A DNA stretch of 15,806 nucleotides from DASUMP01 sp036277635 (GTDB lineage: Bacteria > Actinomycetota > Acidimicrobiia > IMCC26256 > PALSA-610), in assembly GCA_036277635.1 (NCBI GenBank), contig DASUMP010000223.1:1-15806 (forward strand). The letters run 5' to 3'. The position numbers and the translations under genes were made by a program. Shown piece by piece: positions 1 through 7,488 of this stretch. The notes under the pieces were generated by a model that did no database searches, was not told the DNA's origin, and was given only the letters and a program-made list of their open reading frames with translations. Every line of letters starts with the position of its first letter. Position 1 is the first letter of the stretch.

Positions 1-2
1 AC

Positions 3-395
3 TTCCCGGCCCAGCCCGAGTGGAACCCGTCGATCGTCTCGATCGTCGCCGAGGGTCCGCTGCAGGCCGGCACCCGCATCACGTTCGTCGGCCCTCGCAA
101 CGACAAGGGCGCCACGATGCGCTTCCGGCCGACGGTGCTCGCCGCCGCGCCCGCCCGCGAGCTGCGGTGGCTCGGGCGCCTGGGCCTCCCGCGCGTCTTC
201 GACGGCGAGCACGTCTTCCACCTCGAGCCGCTCCCCGACGGCGGTACGCGCTTCGTACAGGAGGAGCACTTCCGAGGCGTCCTCGTGCCCTTCCTCCGCC
301 GGATGCTCGAGCGTGACACGCGCGCCGGGTTCGTCGCGATGAACGACGCGCTCGCGGCCCGGGCCGAGGAACGCGCGCGCACCGCGGCCGCCTGA
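3..395 (+). CDS. SRPBCC (polyketide cyclase/START-like) domain protein, 5' end outside window
   Basis: The gene is open from the window edge, so its start is missing; about 130 residues are visible before the TGA at 393-395. The visible part reads as the body of an SRPBCC ligand-binding fold. It has an early FPAQPEWNP stretch, a TMRFRPTV strand, the ELRWLGRLGLP and FDGEHVFHLEPL strands, then TRFVQEE and a long C-terminal helix ending in an Ala/Arg/Glu tail. This pattern is typical of small actinobacterial SRPBCC proteins, which bind hydrophobic ligands in a cavity; the ligand cannot be told from sequence. No signal peptide or membrane segment is seen, so it is probably cytosolic. The TetR-type gene starts one base after the stop, so the pair is probably co-transcribed and translationally coupled. 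The family is fairly sure, the specific role unknown. Confidence 0.8.
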   Translation, partial: FPAQPEWNPSIVSIVAEGPLQAGTRITFVGPRNDKGATMRFRPTVLAAAPARELRWLGRLGLPRVFDGEHVFHLEPLPDGGTRFVQEEHFRGVLVPFLRRMLERDTRAGFVAMNDALAARAEERARTAAA

Positions 396-396
396 G

Positions 397-978
397 GTGG
401 CCCGCAAGGTCGGGGTGTCGCGCGAGCAGGTCGTCGCGGCCGCGGTGGCGATCGCGGATCGCGACGGGCTCGCTGCGCTGACGCTCACCGACGTCGCTCG
501 CGAGCTCGGTATCCGCGCCCCGTCGCTGTACGCGCACGTCGACGGTCTGCCGGGACTCCTCCGCGCGCTGCAGGCGCACGGCGCCCACGTGCTCGCCGAG
601 GCGATCCGCGACGCGTCGGACGCGACCGACGGCGTCGACGCGATGCGGGCGTTCGCGCGCGTGTACCGGCAGTTCGCGCGCGAGCACCCCGGTCTCTACG
701 AAGTCATCCAGCAGCACGCGGCGTCCCCCGACGACGATCCCGTCCTCGCCGCCGCGCTCGGCGAGCCGGTGGCCGTCGTCGCGCGGGCGCTGGCGTCGCT
801 CGGGATCGACGGCGACGACGCGGTGCACACGGTGCGCATCTGGCGCGCTGCCCTGCACGGCTTCGTCGATCTCGAACGGCGCGGCGGCTTCGCGATCCCC
901 CTCGCCCTCGACGACACCTACGCGCGCCTCGTCGACTCCCTGCTCACCCCCCTCACGTCGGTCACCCCGCAGGGGTGA
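397..978 (+). CDS. TetR/AcrR-family transcriptional regulator with WHG-type C-terminal domain
   Basis: This 193-residue protein starts at GTG 397, one base after the stop of the SRPBCC gene, without a clear ribosome site of its own. Re-initiation after the upstream gene is therefore likely. Residues 8-55 form the TetR DNA-binding domain: a helix with VVAAAVAIADRDG, then LTLTDVARELGI and the recognition helix APSLYAHV. The C-terminal half carries the IWRAALHGFVDLE signature (about 150-162) of the WHG ligand-binding domain, which is common in actinobacterial TetR proteins. Such proteins are usually dimeric repressors released by a small ligand. The likely target is its own operon with the SRPBCC gene, but the upstream promoter is outside the window. 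The last 17 bases overlap the end of the convergent oxidoreductase gene. Confidence 0.88.
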   Translation: MARKVGVSREQVVAAAVAIADRDGLAALTLTDVARELGIRAPSLYAHVDGLPGLLRALQAHGAHVLAEAIRDASDATDGVDAMRAFARVYRQFAREHPGLYEVIQQHAASPDDDPVLAAALGEPVAVVARALASLGIDGDDAVHTVRIWRAALHGFVDLERRGGFAIPLALDDTYARLVDSLLTPLTSVTPQG

Positions 979-2938
979 TGTCGACGCGGGCGTCGTTGAA
1001 GGTGGCGCCGCCGGCGAGATCCGAGAGGTCGTCGGGCGCGAACGCGTTCACCGTGAGCCCTCCCGGCACGTCGCGGCGCCACAAGCCCTTCGGCATCGCG
1101 ACCACGCCGGGGCGGAGCGTGTCGTCGAGCACCGCGCGCACCGACAGCTCCGCGCGGTCGTTCCACACGCGGACGAGCGCGCCGTCGACGATCGCGCGCG
1201 TCTCGGCGTCGTCGGGGTGCACCCGCAGCACCGCCTCCGGAGGGTCGAACTCGGCGAACATCGAGTTGATCGTCTTCGCGGTCGCCGGACTGATCAACGT
1301 GAGCGGGAACTGCGAGTCGAGCGGCCGGTAGCGCGGGACGCCGAGCCCCGGGAACCCCGTGAGGCGCACCTTTCCGCTCGGTGTGGTGGGGAACGTGTCG
1401 CGCAGCTGCACCTGCGTGCCGGGCTCGTGGATCACCCGGTGGGTCCACGCGTCGCCGTCGTCGGCGACGCTCGCGGGGACGTAGTGCGCCGGATCCGCGT
1501 CGTAGCTCGCAGGGTCGAACCCGAACCGGACCGCGAGCATCGCCGCGAGCTCGTTGTTCGTGACGCTCTCCCCGACGCGATCGATCACGGCGCGCACGGG
1601 TTGCAGCGTGAAGCTGCCGTAGGAGTCGGAGAGGTCGTCAGCCTCGAAGTGCGTGGTCGCGGGGAGCACCACGTCGGCGAAGCGGGCGGTGTCGGTGAGC
1701 ACCTGCTCGTGGACGACGGTGAACAGGTCGTCGCGGGCGAGCCCTTCGAGCACGAGCGTCTGGTTCGGTGCCATCACCGCCGGGTTGGCGCCGATCACGA
1801 ACAGCACGCGCACGGGCGGGTCGGTCGCCGGGTCGGTGAGGAACCGCCCGATCTCGTTCATGTTCAGCCGACGCCGGCGCGGCGCGTCGGGCGGCACCGC
1901 GGGATCCCGCACCTGCACCGACAGCGGCGCCGACCCCGACAGGCTGGCCATGACGCCACCGCCGAGTCGCCCGAGTCCGCCGGCGAGCACCGGCAGCGCG
2001 AACACTGCGGCGCACGCCGACCCACCGTTGCGGTTGCGTTCGACCCCCCACCCGACGCGCACGAACACGGGGTGGACGCGCGCGAGGTCGGCGGCGAGCG
2101 CGGCGATGGCGGCCGGCGTGACGCCGCACACCTCCGCGGCGCGATCGAGCGTCCACTCCTCGGCCGCGGCCAGGTACGCGTCGAGGTCGTCGACGAGGGG
2201 CTCGACCGCGCTCCGCTCGACGAGGTCGGCCGCGAACAGCTCGCGGGCGACCGCGAGCGCGAGCGCGACGTCGGTGCCGGGTCGCACCGCGAGGTGCACG
2301 TCGGCGCTGCGTGCGAACCCGGTGCGGCGCGGGTCGACGACGACGAGCTTCGCGCCGCGATCTTGCGCGCGGCGCACGAGCGGCGGGAAGTGCGTGTTGG
2401 CGATCGCCGGGTTCGCGCCCCACACGAGCACGAGCCCCGCGTGCTCCACGTCGAACGGATCGGCCGACGGCATGGCGTCGAACATCCACTCGTAGGCCGC
2501 GGCGTGCGTCGCCGCGCAGATCGTGTCGAGCACGTACGACGCTCGCAGCCGACCGAAGAAACGATCCGGGAGCACGGTCTGCAGCGCCGGAGCCGACGAG
2601 CTGTAGAGGTAGGGCACGATCGACGCGGGTCCTGACCGGTCGATCGCGTCGCGCATGCGCGCCACGACGAGGTCGAGGGCTTCGTCCCACGACGCGGCCT
2701 GGAACTCACCCGCGCCCTTCGGCCCCGTCCGCACGAGCGGCGTGAGCACGCGTTCGGGCGCGTACACACGCCGCGCGTGGTGCTTCACCTTCTGGCAGAT
2801 GAAGCCGGCGGTGAGCGGGTTGCCGGGCGCGGCGTCGACGGTGGTGATCCGGCCGTCGACGACCTCGACTGCGAGCGAGCAGGTGTCGGGGCAGTCGAGC
2901 GGACACGTCGTGGTGTGCACCCCGTCGACCCCGGTCAT
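962..2938 (-). CDS. Molybdopterin-dependent oxidoreductase (bis-MGD, 4Fe-4S type)
   Basis: This 658-residue protein belongs to the DMSO reductase/formate dehydrogenase superfamily. A 4Fe-4S site is visible near the N-terminus: Cys12, Cys16 and Cys20 in TTCPLDCPDTCS, and Cys48 in GFICQK. Molybdopterin-binding domains follow, for example LVWGANPAIANTHFP, VVDPRRTGFARSADVHL and LFVIGANPAVMAPN. The dinucleotide-binding C-terminal domain covers about 540-658 (LTLISPATAKTINSMF to the end). Cys141 in LDTICAATHA lies where the metal-ligating residue of this family often sits, but I cannot confirm that. There is no twin-arginine signal, so it is probably cytosolic. No electron-transfer or membrane partner is adjacent, so substrate and acceptor are unknown. 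The ATG start lies 16 bases after the mdh stop, suggesting it is the last gene of that operon. Its stop overlaps the convergent TetR gene. Confidence 0.88.
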   Translation of the reverse strand: MTGVDGVHTTTCPLDCPDTCSLAVEVVDGRITTVDAAPGNPLTAGFICQKVKHHARRVYAPERVLTPLVRTGPKGAGEFQAASWDEALDLVVARMRDAIDRSGPASIVPYLYSSSAPALQTVLPDRFFGRLRASYVLDTICAATHAAAYEWMFDAMPSADPFDVEHAGLVLVWGANPAIANTHFPPLVRRAQDRGAKLVVVDPRRTGFARSADVHLAVRPGTDVALALAVARELFAADLVERSAVEPLVDDLDAYLAAAEEWTLDRAAEVCGVTPAAIAALAADLARVHPVFVRVGWGVERNRNGGSACAAVFALPVLAGGLGRLGGGVMASLSGSAPLSVQVRDPAVPPDAPRRRRLNMNEIGRFLTDPATDPPVRVLFVIGANPAVMAPNQTLVLEGLARDDLFTVVHEQVLTDTARFADVVLPATTHFEADDLSDSYGSFTLQPVRAVIDRVGESVTNNELAAMLAVRFGFDPASYDADPAHYVPASVADDGDAWTHRVIHEPGTQVQLRDTFPTTPSGKVRLTGFPGLGVPRYRPLDSQFPLTLISPATAKTINSMFAEFDPPEAVLRVHPDDAETRAIVDGALVRVWNDRAELSVRAVLDDTLRPGVVAMPKGLWRRDVPGGLTVNAFAPDDLSDLAGGATFNDARVDITPAG

Positions 2939-2954
2939 CCCATGAGTGTGCCCG

Positions 2955-3944
2955 TCAGCTGAGCAAGCCGAGGTCGGCGACCGCGTCGCGCTCCTCGGCG
3001 AGCTCGGCGACGGTCGCGTCGAGGCGGGCCCGGGAGAACGGATCGAGGTCGAGACCGGGCACGATCGACCACTCGCGGGCGGCGGTCGTGCACGGGAACG
3101 ACGAGATGAGCCCCTCGGGCACGCCGTAGGAACCGTCGGAGCACACGGCCATGCTCACCCAGTCGTCGGCGGGGGTCCCGTGCACCCAGTCGTACACGTG
3201 CGCGATCGCCGCGTTCGCGGCCGACGCCGCCGACGACGACCCGCGCGCCTCGATGATCGCCGCGCCGCGCTGCTGCACCGACGGGATGTACGTGGACTCG
3301 ATCCATTCCTGGTCGCCCACCAGCTCGGCCGCGTTCTTCCCGTTCACCGACGCGTGGAACAGGTCGGGGTACTGCGTCGCCGAGTGGTTGCCCCAGATCG
3401 TCATGCGGGTGACCGCAGTGACTGGCACCCCGAGCTTCGCAGCGAGCTGCGCCTTCGCGCGGTTGTGGTCGAGGCGGGTCATGGCGGTGAACCGCTCGCG
3501 CGCGATCGACGGCGCGTTGTTCATCGCGATGAGGCAGTTCGTGTTCGCGGGGTTGCCGACGACGAGGATGCGGACGTCGTCGGCGGCGCCGGCCGCGAGC
3601 GCCTTGCCCTGCGTCGTGAAGATCGCGCCGTTCGCCTCGAGCAGGTCCTTGCGCTCCATCCCCTTGGTGCGGGGCCGGGAGCCCACGAGCAGCGCGTAGC
3701 TCACGCCGTCGAACGCGGCGTGGGCGTCGTCGGTGGCGACGATCCCGGCGAGGAGCGGGAAGGCGCAGTCGTCGAGCTCCATCGCGACGCCGCCGAGCGC
3801 GGGCAGCGCCGGCGTGATCTCGAGCAGGTGCAAGATGACCGGCTGGTCCTTGCCGAGCAGATCGCCGTTGGCGATGCGGAACAGCAGGCTGTAGCCGATC
3901 TGCCCGGCAGCTCCGGTGACTGCGACACGGACGGGTTCGGTCAC
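2955..3944 (-). CDS. mdh: Malate dehydrogenase (NAD-dependent)
   Basis: This 329-residue protein matches the usual length of the bacterial/cytosolic-type malate dehydrogenase. The enzyme interconverts malate and oxaloacetate in the TCA cycle. Visible motifs are the Rossmann loop TGAAGQIGYS (10-19), Glu42 in HLLEIT (an acidic residue at the end of strand two, as expected for NAD), the mobile loop GSRPRTKGMERKD with substrate-binding arginines near 90-98, VVGNPANTN (128-136), Asp159 in RLDHNRA, and catalytic His187 in WGNHSATQYPD. Start choice: the GTG at 3944-3942 has a GAGGAG six bases upstream. It lies 50 bases after the J-domain gene and is followed closely by the oxidoreductase gene. mdh near folD is a recurrent actinobacterial arrangement. 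Confidence 0.97.
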   Translation of the reverse strand: MTEPVRVAVTGAAGQIGYSLLFRIANGDLLGKDQPVILHLLEITPALPALGGVAMELDDCAFPLLAGIVATDDAHAAFDGVSYALLVGSRPRTKGMERKDLLEANGAIFTTQGKALAAGAADDVRILVVGNPANTNCLIAMNNAPSIARERFTAMTRLDHNRAKAQLAAKLGVPVTAVTRMTIWGNHSATQYPDLFHASVNGKNAAELVGDQEWIESTYIPSVQQRGAAIIEARGSSSAASAANAAIAHVYDWVHGTPADDWVSMAVCSDGSYGVPEGLISSFPCTTAAREWSIVPGLDLDPFSRARLDATVAELAEERDAVADLGLLS

Positions 3945-3950
3945 GGTGGC

Positions 3951-3956
3951 CTCCTC
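3951..3956 (-). promoter_or_regulatory. Ribosome binding site of mdh
   Basis: GAGGAG on the minus strand, six bases before the GTG at 3944. It fixes the GTG start, since no ATG in frame has comparable support. Confidence 0.75.
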
Positions 3957-3962
3957 GCGCGA

Positions 3963-3979
3963 CGGCGCGCACTGCGCCG
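3963..3979. repeat. Short GC-rich inverted repeat between the J-domain gene and mdh
   Basis: CGGCGC (3963-3968) and GCGCCG (3974-3979) can pair as a 6-bp stem with a 5-base loop. It sits in the 50-base gap upstream of the mdh ribosome site. There is no T-tract, so it may be a weak pause or RNA-stability element, or chance in GC-rich DNA. Confidence 0.3.
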
Positions 3980-3994
3980 GGACGGCGCTCGACG

Positions 3995-4774
3995 CTAGCC
4001 GTGTGCCGTCGCGGGCGCCGAAGCGACGAGGTCGAGCAGGATGCGCCGCGCCTCGGTGAGCTCGGCGATGCGATCACCCGCTCCGTCCACCGTGCCACCG
4101 TGGTCGGGGTGCGCCTCGCGCAGCATCCGACGGAAGCGCCGGTTCACGTCGTCGCGCTCCACCTCGGTGCCCGCCCGCAGCCCGAGCACCTCCTTGGCCC
4201 AGCGCTCCTCCGGCGCGACGCCGACCCAGGGCGTCTCCTCGGCGGGCGCGCCCGGCTGCCACGGGATCCCGGACGCGGCCGGGACCACCACGTGGTCGCC
4301 GGCGACGCGCCGCACGGTGACGCCGGCCGCGAGCGCGAAGCCGTGGCGCCGCGACGCGCGTCCGATGACCCGCAACGCTTCGACTCGTTGGGCGCGTGGG
4401 AGGGCGGCCGCCGCCATCACCGCGCCGATGATCTGGGGCACCGGCGCGCCGTGCACGTCGAGCTCGACCACCAAGACACCGTCCTCGCCGACGATGCGGT
4501 GTCGCGACCGGTCCAGCCCGTGCACGTCGGTCTGGAGCCGGTAGCGCAGCGCGATCCGAGGGATGTCGATCCCGTCGCGCGCGTCGTCGAGCAGGCGCGC
4601 GAGGGCGTCGAGCTGGTCGTCGTCGAGGGCGTGCCGGTGCTCGGCGACGACGGCGCCCAACAGCGCGGCGCCGTGCGCGGGTCCGGTCATCGGCAGGTAG
4701 GAGGAGCCCACGGCCACGCGCCGCGTCGGCATGTGCCGACGGGTGTGGCGCACGACGAGCTCGGCCAGCAGCAC
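3995..4774 (-). CDS. J-domain (DnaJ-like) protein, J domain at the C-terminus
   Basis: I chose the GTG at 4774 as start, giving 259 residues. A GGAGG lies four bases upstream, and the protein then begins MLLAELVVRHTRRHMPTRR, which looks like real coding; the open frame further up is Arg-rich shadow sequence. The last 65 residues or so form a J domain: RWAKEVLGL, then VNRRFRRMLREAHPDHGG with the HPD tripeptide at 222-224, then RIAELTEARRIL. J domains stimulate the ATPase of an Hsp70 (DnaK). There is no Gly/Phe region, no Cys-rich zinc region and no DnaJ C-terminal domain, so it is a specialised co-chaperone rather than DnaJ itself. The N-terminal 190 residues (IPRIALRYRLQTDVHGLDRSR, then GEDGVLVVELDVHG) are not recognised. 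It lies within the purN-to-mdh run. Confidence 0.75.
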   Translation of the reverse strand: MLLAELVVRHTRRHMPTRRVAVGSSYLPMTGPAHGAALLGAVVAEHRHALDDDQLDALARLLDDARDGIDIPRIALRYRLQTDVHGLDRSRHRIVGEDGVLVVELDVHGAPVPQIIGAVMAAAALPRAQRVEALRVIGRASRRHGFALAAGVTVRRVAGDHVVVPAASGIPWQPGAPAEETPWVGVAPEERWAKEVLGLRAGTEVERDDVNRRFRRMLREAHPDHGGTVDGAGDRIAELTEARRILLDLVASAPATAHG

Positions 4775-4778
4775 GGGT

Positions 4779-4783
4779 CCTCC
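4779..4783 (-). promoter_or_regulatory. Ribosome binding site deciding the J-domain gene start
   Basis: GGAGG on the minus strand, four bases before GTG 4774. The spacing is a little short. It is still the best-supported start in a frame that is open much further upstream; the in-frame ATG at 4732 is the alternative. Confidence 0.5.
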
Positions 4784-4842
4784 GCGAGGTCTTCGGAACC
4801 ACCAGCCTGCCGGACGGCCGCCCGGTTCGGCGAGGCGCGGCG

Positions 4843-5061
4843 TCAGCGAGCGGCGGCGACGAGCACGACGGTGGCGGCATACACCGCGGCGAACACCGCA
4901 CCGATCGCCCACAGCTCCGGGCGTGAGAACACCGGCGAGGTCGTGCGCACGAGGCCGCACGACGTGCACCGCTCGGCGCCGTCGGGCACGGGCGTGCCGC
5001 ACAGCGTGCACGTGGCGCCGACCCCTTCGGCACCCGGAACGGGACCTGCGGGAACCGTCAT
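4843..5061 (-). CDS. Small zinc-ribbon protein with one C-terminal membrane segment
   Basis: This 72-residue protein has a zinc-ribbon made of two Cys pairs: Cys18/Cys21 (CTLCG) and Cys32/Cys35 (CTSCG), 10 residues apart. A single hydrophobic segment at about 52-70 (IGAVFAAVYAATVVLVAAA) runs to the end. It is predicted to be a tail-anchored protein with a cytosolic zinc-binding head. The ATG overlaps the folD stop as ATGA, and a GGAGGG lies seven bases upstream inside folD, so translation is coupled to folD. Function is not known. In Streptomyces a different small membrane protein (DUF3017) sits between folD and mdh, as I recall; this may be a positional counterpart, with no sequence evidence of homology. 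Confidence 0.75.
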   Translation of the reverse strand: MTVPAGPVPGAEGVGATCTLCGTPVPDGAERCTSCGLVRTTSPVFSRPELWAIGAVFAAVYAATVVLVAAAR

Positions 5062-5921
5062 CGTGTCGCCCTCCGCTCCGCCGCTTCGACGACGCTGCGC
5101 ATCAACATCGCGATCGTCATCGGACCCACGCCCCCCGGCACCGGTGCGAGCCAGCCCGCGACCTCGGCGACCTCGGGATCGACGTCGCCACGGATCCCCG
5201 CCTCGGTGCGCGTGATGCCGACGTCGAGCACCGCGGCACCCGGTCGCACCATGTCGGCAGTGATCAGTCCCGCCCGCCCGGTCGCGGCGACGAGGATGTC
5301 GGCCTGCTGGGTGTACTCGGGCAGGAAGTTCGTGCCGGTGTGGCACTGCGTGACCGTCGCGTTCGCGTTCGGCTCCTTCAGCGACAGGAGCATCGAGAGC
5401 GGTCGACCCACCGTGGGGCCGCGACCGACGATCACCACGTGACGCTGCTCGATCGGGACCTTGAAGCGCGCGAGCAGCTCGACGATGCCGAGCGGCGTGC
5501 CCGGTCGTGGGTGACCGTGCGTGCCGAGCGCGAGATGGCCGAGGTTCGTGGGGTGCAGGCCGTCGGCGTCCTTCGCCGGATCGACCGCCATGATGATCTC
5601 GGAGTAGTCGAGGTGCGCGGGCACCGGGTACTGCACGAGGAACCCGTCGATCGCCCGATCCGCGTTGAGCCGCGCGATGAGCGCGAGCACGTCGTCGCGC
5701 GACGCGTCGGCCGGGAGGTCGTGCCGGAAGGACGCGATGCCGACGTCGGCGCACGCCTTGTGCTTGTTGCGCACGTACACGTGGCTGCCGGCGTCGTCGC
5801 CGATGAGCACCGTGGCGAGTCCGGGGACGACGTCGCGCGCCTGCAGACCGGCGACGCGCTCGCGCAGCTCGTCCTTGATCTCCGCTGCGGTGCCCTTGCC
5901 GTCGAGGATCGTGGCGGTCAC
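5058..5921 (-). CDS. folD: Bifunctional methylenetetrahydrofolate dehydrogenase / methenyltetrahydrofolate cyclohydrolase
   Basis: FolD converts 5,10-methylene-THF to 5,10-methenyl-THF using NADP, then to 10-formyl-THF. The product is 287 residues, the normal length. The catalytic motif SHVYVRNKHKAC contains Tyr49 and Lys53, matching the YxxxK of the family. The nucleotide-binding loop VIVGRGPTVGRPLSML and the C-terminal signature PVPGGVGPMT are both present. GTG 5921 is chosen because the conserved N-terminus (TATILDGKGTA) begins there; the longer open frame above it has no family resemblance. The start is 34 bases after purH. Its product is the one-carbon donor for PurN and PurH, the two genes directly upstream, so the three form a functional unit in the cytosol. 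The 3' end overlaps the zinc-ribbon gene by four bases. Confidence 0.96.
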   Translation of the reverse strand: MTATILDGKGTAAEIKDELRERVAGLQARDVVPGLATVLIGDDAGSHVYVRNKHKACADVGIASFRHDLPADASRDDVLALIARLNADRAIDGFLVQYPVPAHLDYSEIIMAVDPAKDADGLHPTNLGHLALGTHGHPRPGTPLGIVELLARFKVPIEQRHVVIVGRGPTVGRPLSMLLSLKEPNANATVTQCHTGTNFLPEYTQQADILVAATGRAGLITADMVRPGAAVLDVGITRTEAGIRGDVDPEVAEVAGWLAPVPGGVGPMTIAMLMRSVVEAAERRATR

Positions 5922-5955
5922 GGGTGCTCGTTTCGCATGCGCATCGTGGGCGGGG

Positions 5956-7488
5956 TCAATGGAGGAAGTGACGCTCGCCGGTGAAGACCATGGCGAGGCC
6001 GAGCTCATCGGCGCGCGCCACGACGTCGTCGTCGCGCATCGCGCCACCGGGTTGGACGACGGCGGCGACGCCCGCCGCGGCGGCCGCCTCGACCCCGTCG
6101 GGGAACGGATAGAACGCGTCGGACGCGCACGCGCCACCCGCGGCGCGCCCGGCGGCCTTCTTCGCGGCGATCTCGCCCGACTCGACGCGGTTCTGCTGAC
6201 CCGCGCCGATGCCGACCGCCTGGCCGTCCTTCACGAGCACGATCGCGTTCGACTTCACGTGACCGCAGATCCGCCACGCGAGCTCGAGGTCGCGCCACTG
6301 CTCCGCGGTGGGTGCGGCCTTGGTGACGACCCGCCACGCGTCGCGCCCGGCGGCGAAGTGGTGCGGCTCCTGCACGAGGAACCCACCCGAGATCGGGCGG
6401 AAGTCGAGCCCGCTGCGCTCGGGGTGGCGCGCCTCCAACAGCCGCGTGTTCTTGCGCTTCGCCCGCAGCGCGTCGAGCACGCCGTCGGCATAGCCGGGCG
6501 CGATCACGACGTCGGCTTGGGGGCCCGCGACCATGCGCTCGGCGGTCGCCGCGTCGATCGGGTGGTTCAGCGCGACGATCCCGCCGAACGCGGAGCGCTC
6601 GTCGCACTCGAGCGCGCGCTGGTACGCCGACGCGAGGTCGTGGGAGAGGGCGACCCCGCACGGGTTGGCGTGCTTGATGATGGCGCAGGCGGGCTGGTCG
6701 CCGAGGTCGTGGACGAGCTGCCACGCGGCCTCGGTGTCGTAGAGGTTGAGGTACGACAGCGCGAGGCCGCTGTGCAGCACGACGTCGTCCCACCAGCTCG
6801 TGGTGCCGCGCCGCCGGTAGCGCGCCGCGTGCTGGTGCGGGTTCTCGCCGTAGCGCAACACCTCGTCGGTGCGTTCGAGCGCGACGACGAGGTGGCGCGG
6901 GAGCGTTTCGTCGGTCTGGAGCCACTGCACGATCGCGGCGTCGTAGGCGGCGGTGTGCGCGAACGCTTCGAGCGCGTACGCCCGCCGGGTCACCGCGCTC
7001 ACCGATCCGCCGTGGTCGCGGAGCTCGGCGAGCAACGGTTCGTACTGCGCGGGGCTCGTGACGATGGTGACCCACGCGTGGTTCTTCGCGGCCGCGCGCA
7101 CCATCGTGGGGCCACCGATGTCGATCGTCTCGATGTCGGGGCGCTCCAGGAACGGGTAGAGGTTCGACACGACGAGCTGGAACGGCGCGATGCCGTGCGT
7201 CTCGAGGTCGGCGCGGTGCGACTCCTTGCCGAGATCGGCGAGGAGCCCGCCGTGGATCGCGGGATGCAACGTGACGACGCGGTGGTCGAGCATCTCGGGA
7301 GAACCCGTGACCGCTTCGACCCGCGTCACCGGCACGCCCGCGGCTTCGATCGCGGCGGCGGTCCCGCCCGACGACACGAGCTCGACACCCAGCGCGTGGA
7401 GTCCCTGCGCGAGCTCGGGCAGCCCGGCCTTGTCGAAGACCGAGAGCAACGCCCGACGAACCGGCACCGGCTGGTCGTTCGTGCTCAT
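5956..7488 (-). CDS. purH: Bifunctional AICAR formyltransferase / IMP cyclohydrolase
   Basis: PurH carries out the last two steps of IMP synthesis: formylation of AICAR by 10-formyl-THF, then ring closure. The product is 510 residues, normal for the family. The N-terminal MGS-like cyclohydrolase domain shows LLSVFDKAG, SSGGTAA, Tyr111 (NLYPF), Asp123 (IDIGG) and Lys135 (AAAKNH). The formyltransferase domain shows Lys272/His273 in IIKHANPCGVA and the ICGHVKSNAIVLVKDG segment. Oddity: the usual RVKTLHP reads RVVTLHP, so the Lys equivalent to human ATIC Lys66 is Val72. The ATG overlaps the purN stop as ATGA, with GGAG eight bases upstream inside purN, so translation is coupled. Confidence 0.97.
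   Translation of the reverse strand: MSTNDQPVPVRRALLSVFDKAGLPELAQGLHALGVELVSSGGTAAAIEAAGVPVTRVEAVTGSPEMLDHRVVTLHPAIHGGLLADLGKESHRADLETHGIAPFQLVVSNLYPFLERPDIETIDIGGPTMVRAAAKNHAWVTIVTSPAQYEPLLAELRDHGGSVSAVTRRAYALEAFAHTAAYDAAIVQWLQTDETLPRHLVVALERTDEVLRYGENPHQHAARYRRRGTTSWWDDVVLHSGLALSYLNLYDTEAAWQLVHDLGDQPACAIIKHANPCGVALSHDLASAYQRALECDERSAFGGIVALNHPIDAATAERMVAGPQADVVIAPGYADGVLDALRAKRKNTRLLEARHPERSGLDFRPISGGFLVQEPHHFAAGRDAWRVVTKAAPTAEQWRDLELAWRICGHVKSNAIVLVKDGQAVGIGAGQQNRVESGEIAAKKAAGRAAGGACASDAFYPFPDGVEAAAAAGVAAVVQPGGAMRDDDVVARADELGLAMVFTGERHFLH

Noticed and set aside
1217..2635. Plus-strand open frame of 472 codons opposite the molybdopterin oxidoreductase
   Set aside because: Its composition is that of an antisense shadow, and the opposite strand carries a clear conserved enzyme along the whole length.
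4784..4842. Hairpin or terminator in the gap between the zinc-ribbon and J-domain genes
   Set aside because: Only 4-bp GC pairings are found, which is no more than expected in such GC-rich sequence.
4775..5011. N-terminal extension of the J-domain gene up to 5011
   Set aside because: It runs through the zinc-ribbon gene in another frame and is Arg-rich. GTG 4774 with GGAGG is better supported.
5922..6137. N-terminal extension of folD up to 6137
   Set aside because: It overlaps the conserved 3' end of purH and shows no FolD similarity; the family N-terminus begins at GTG 5921.
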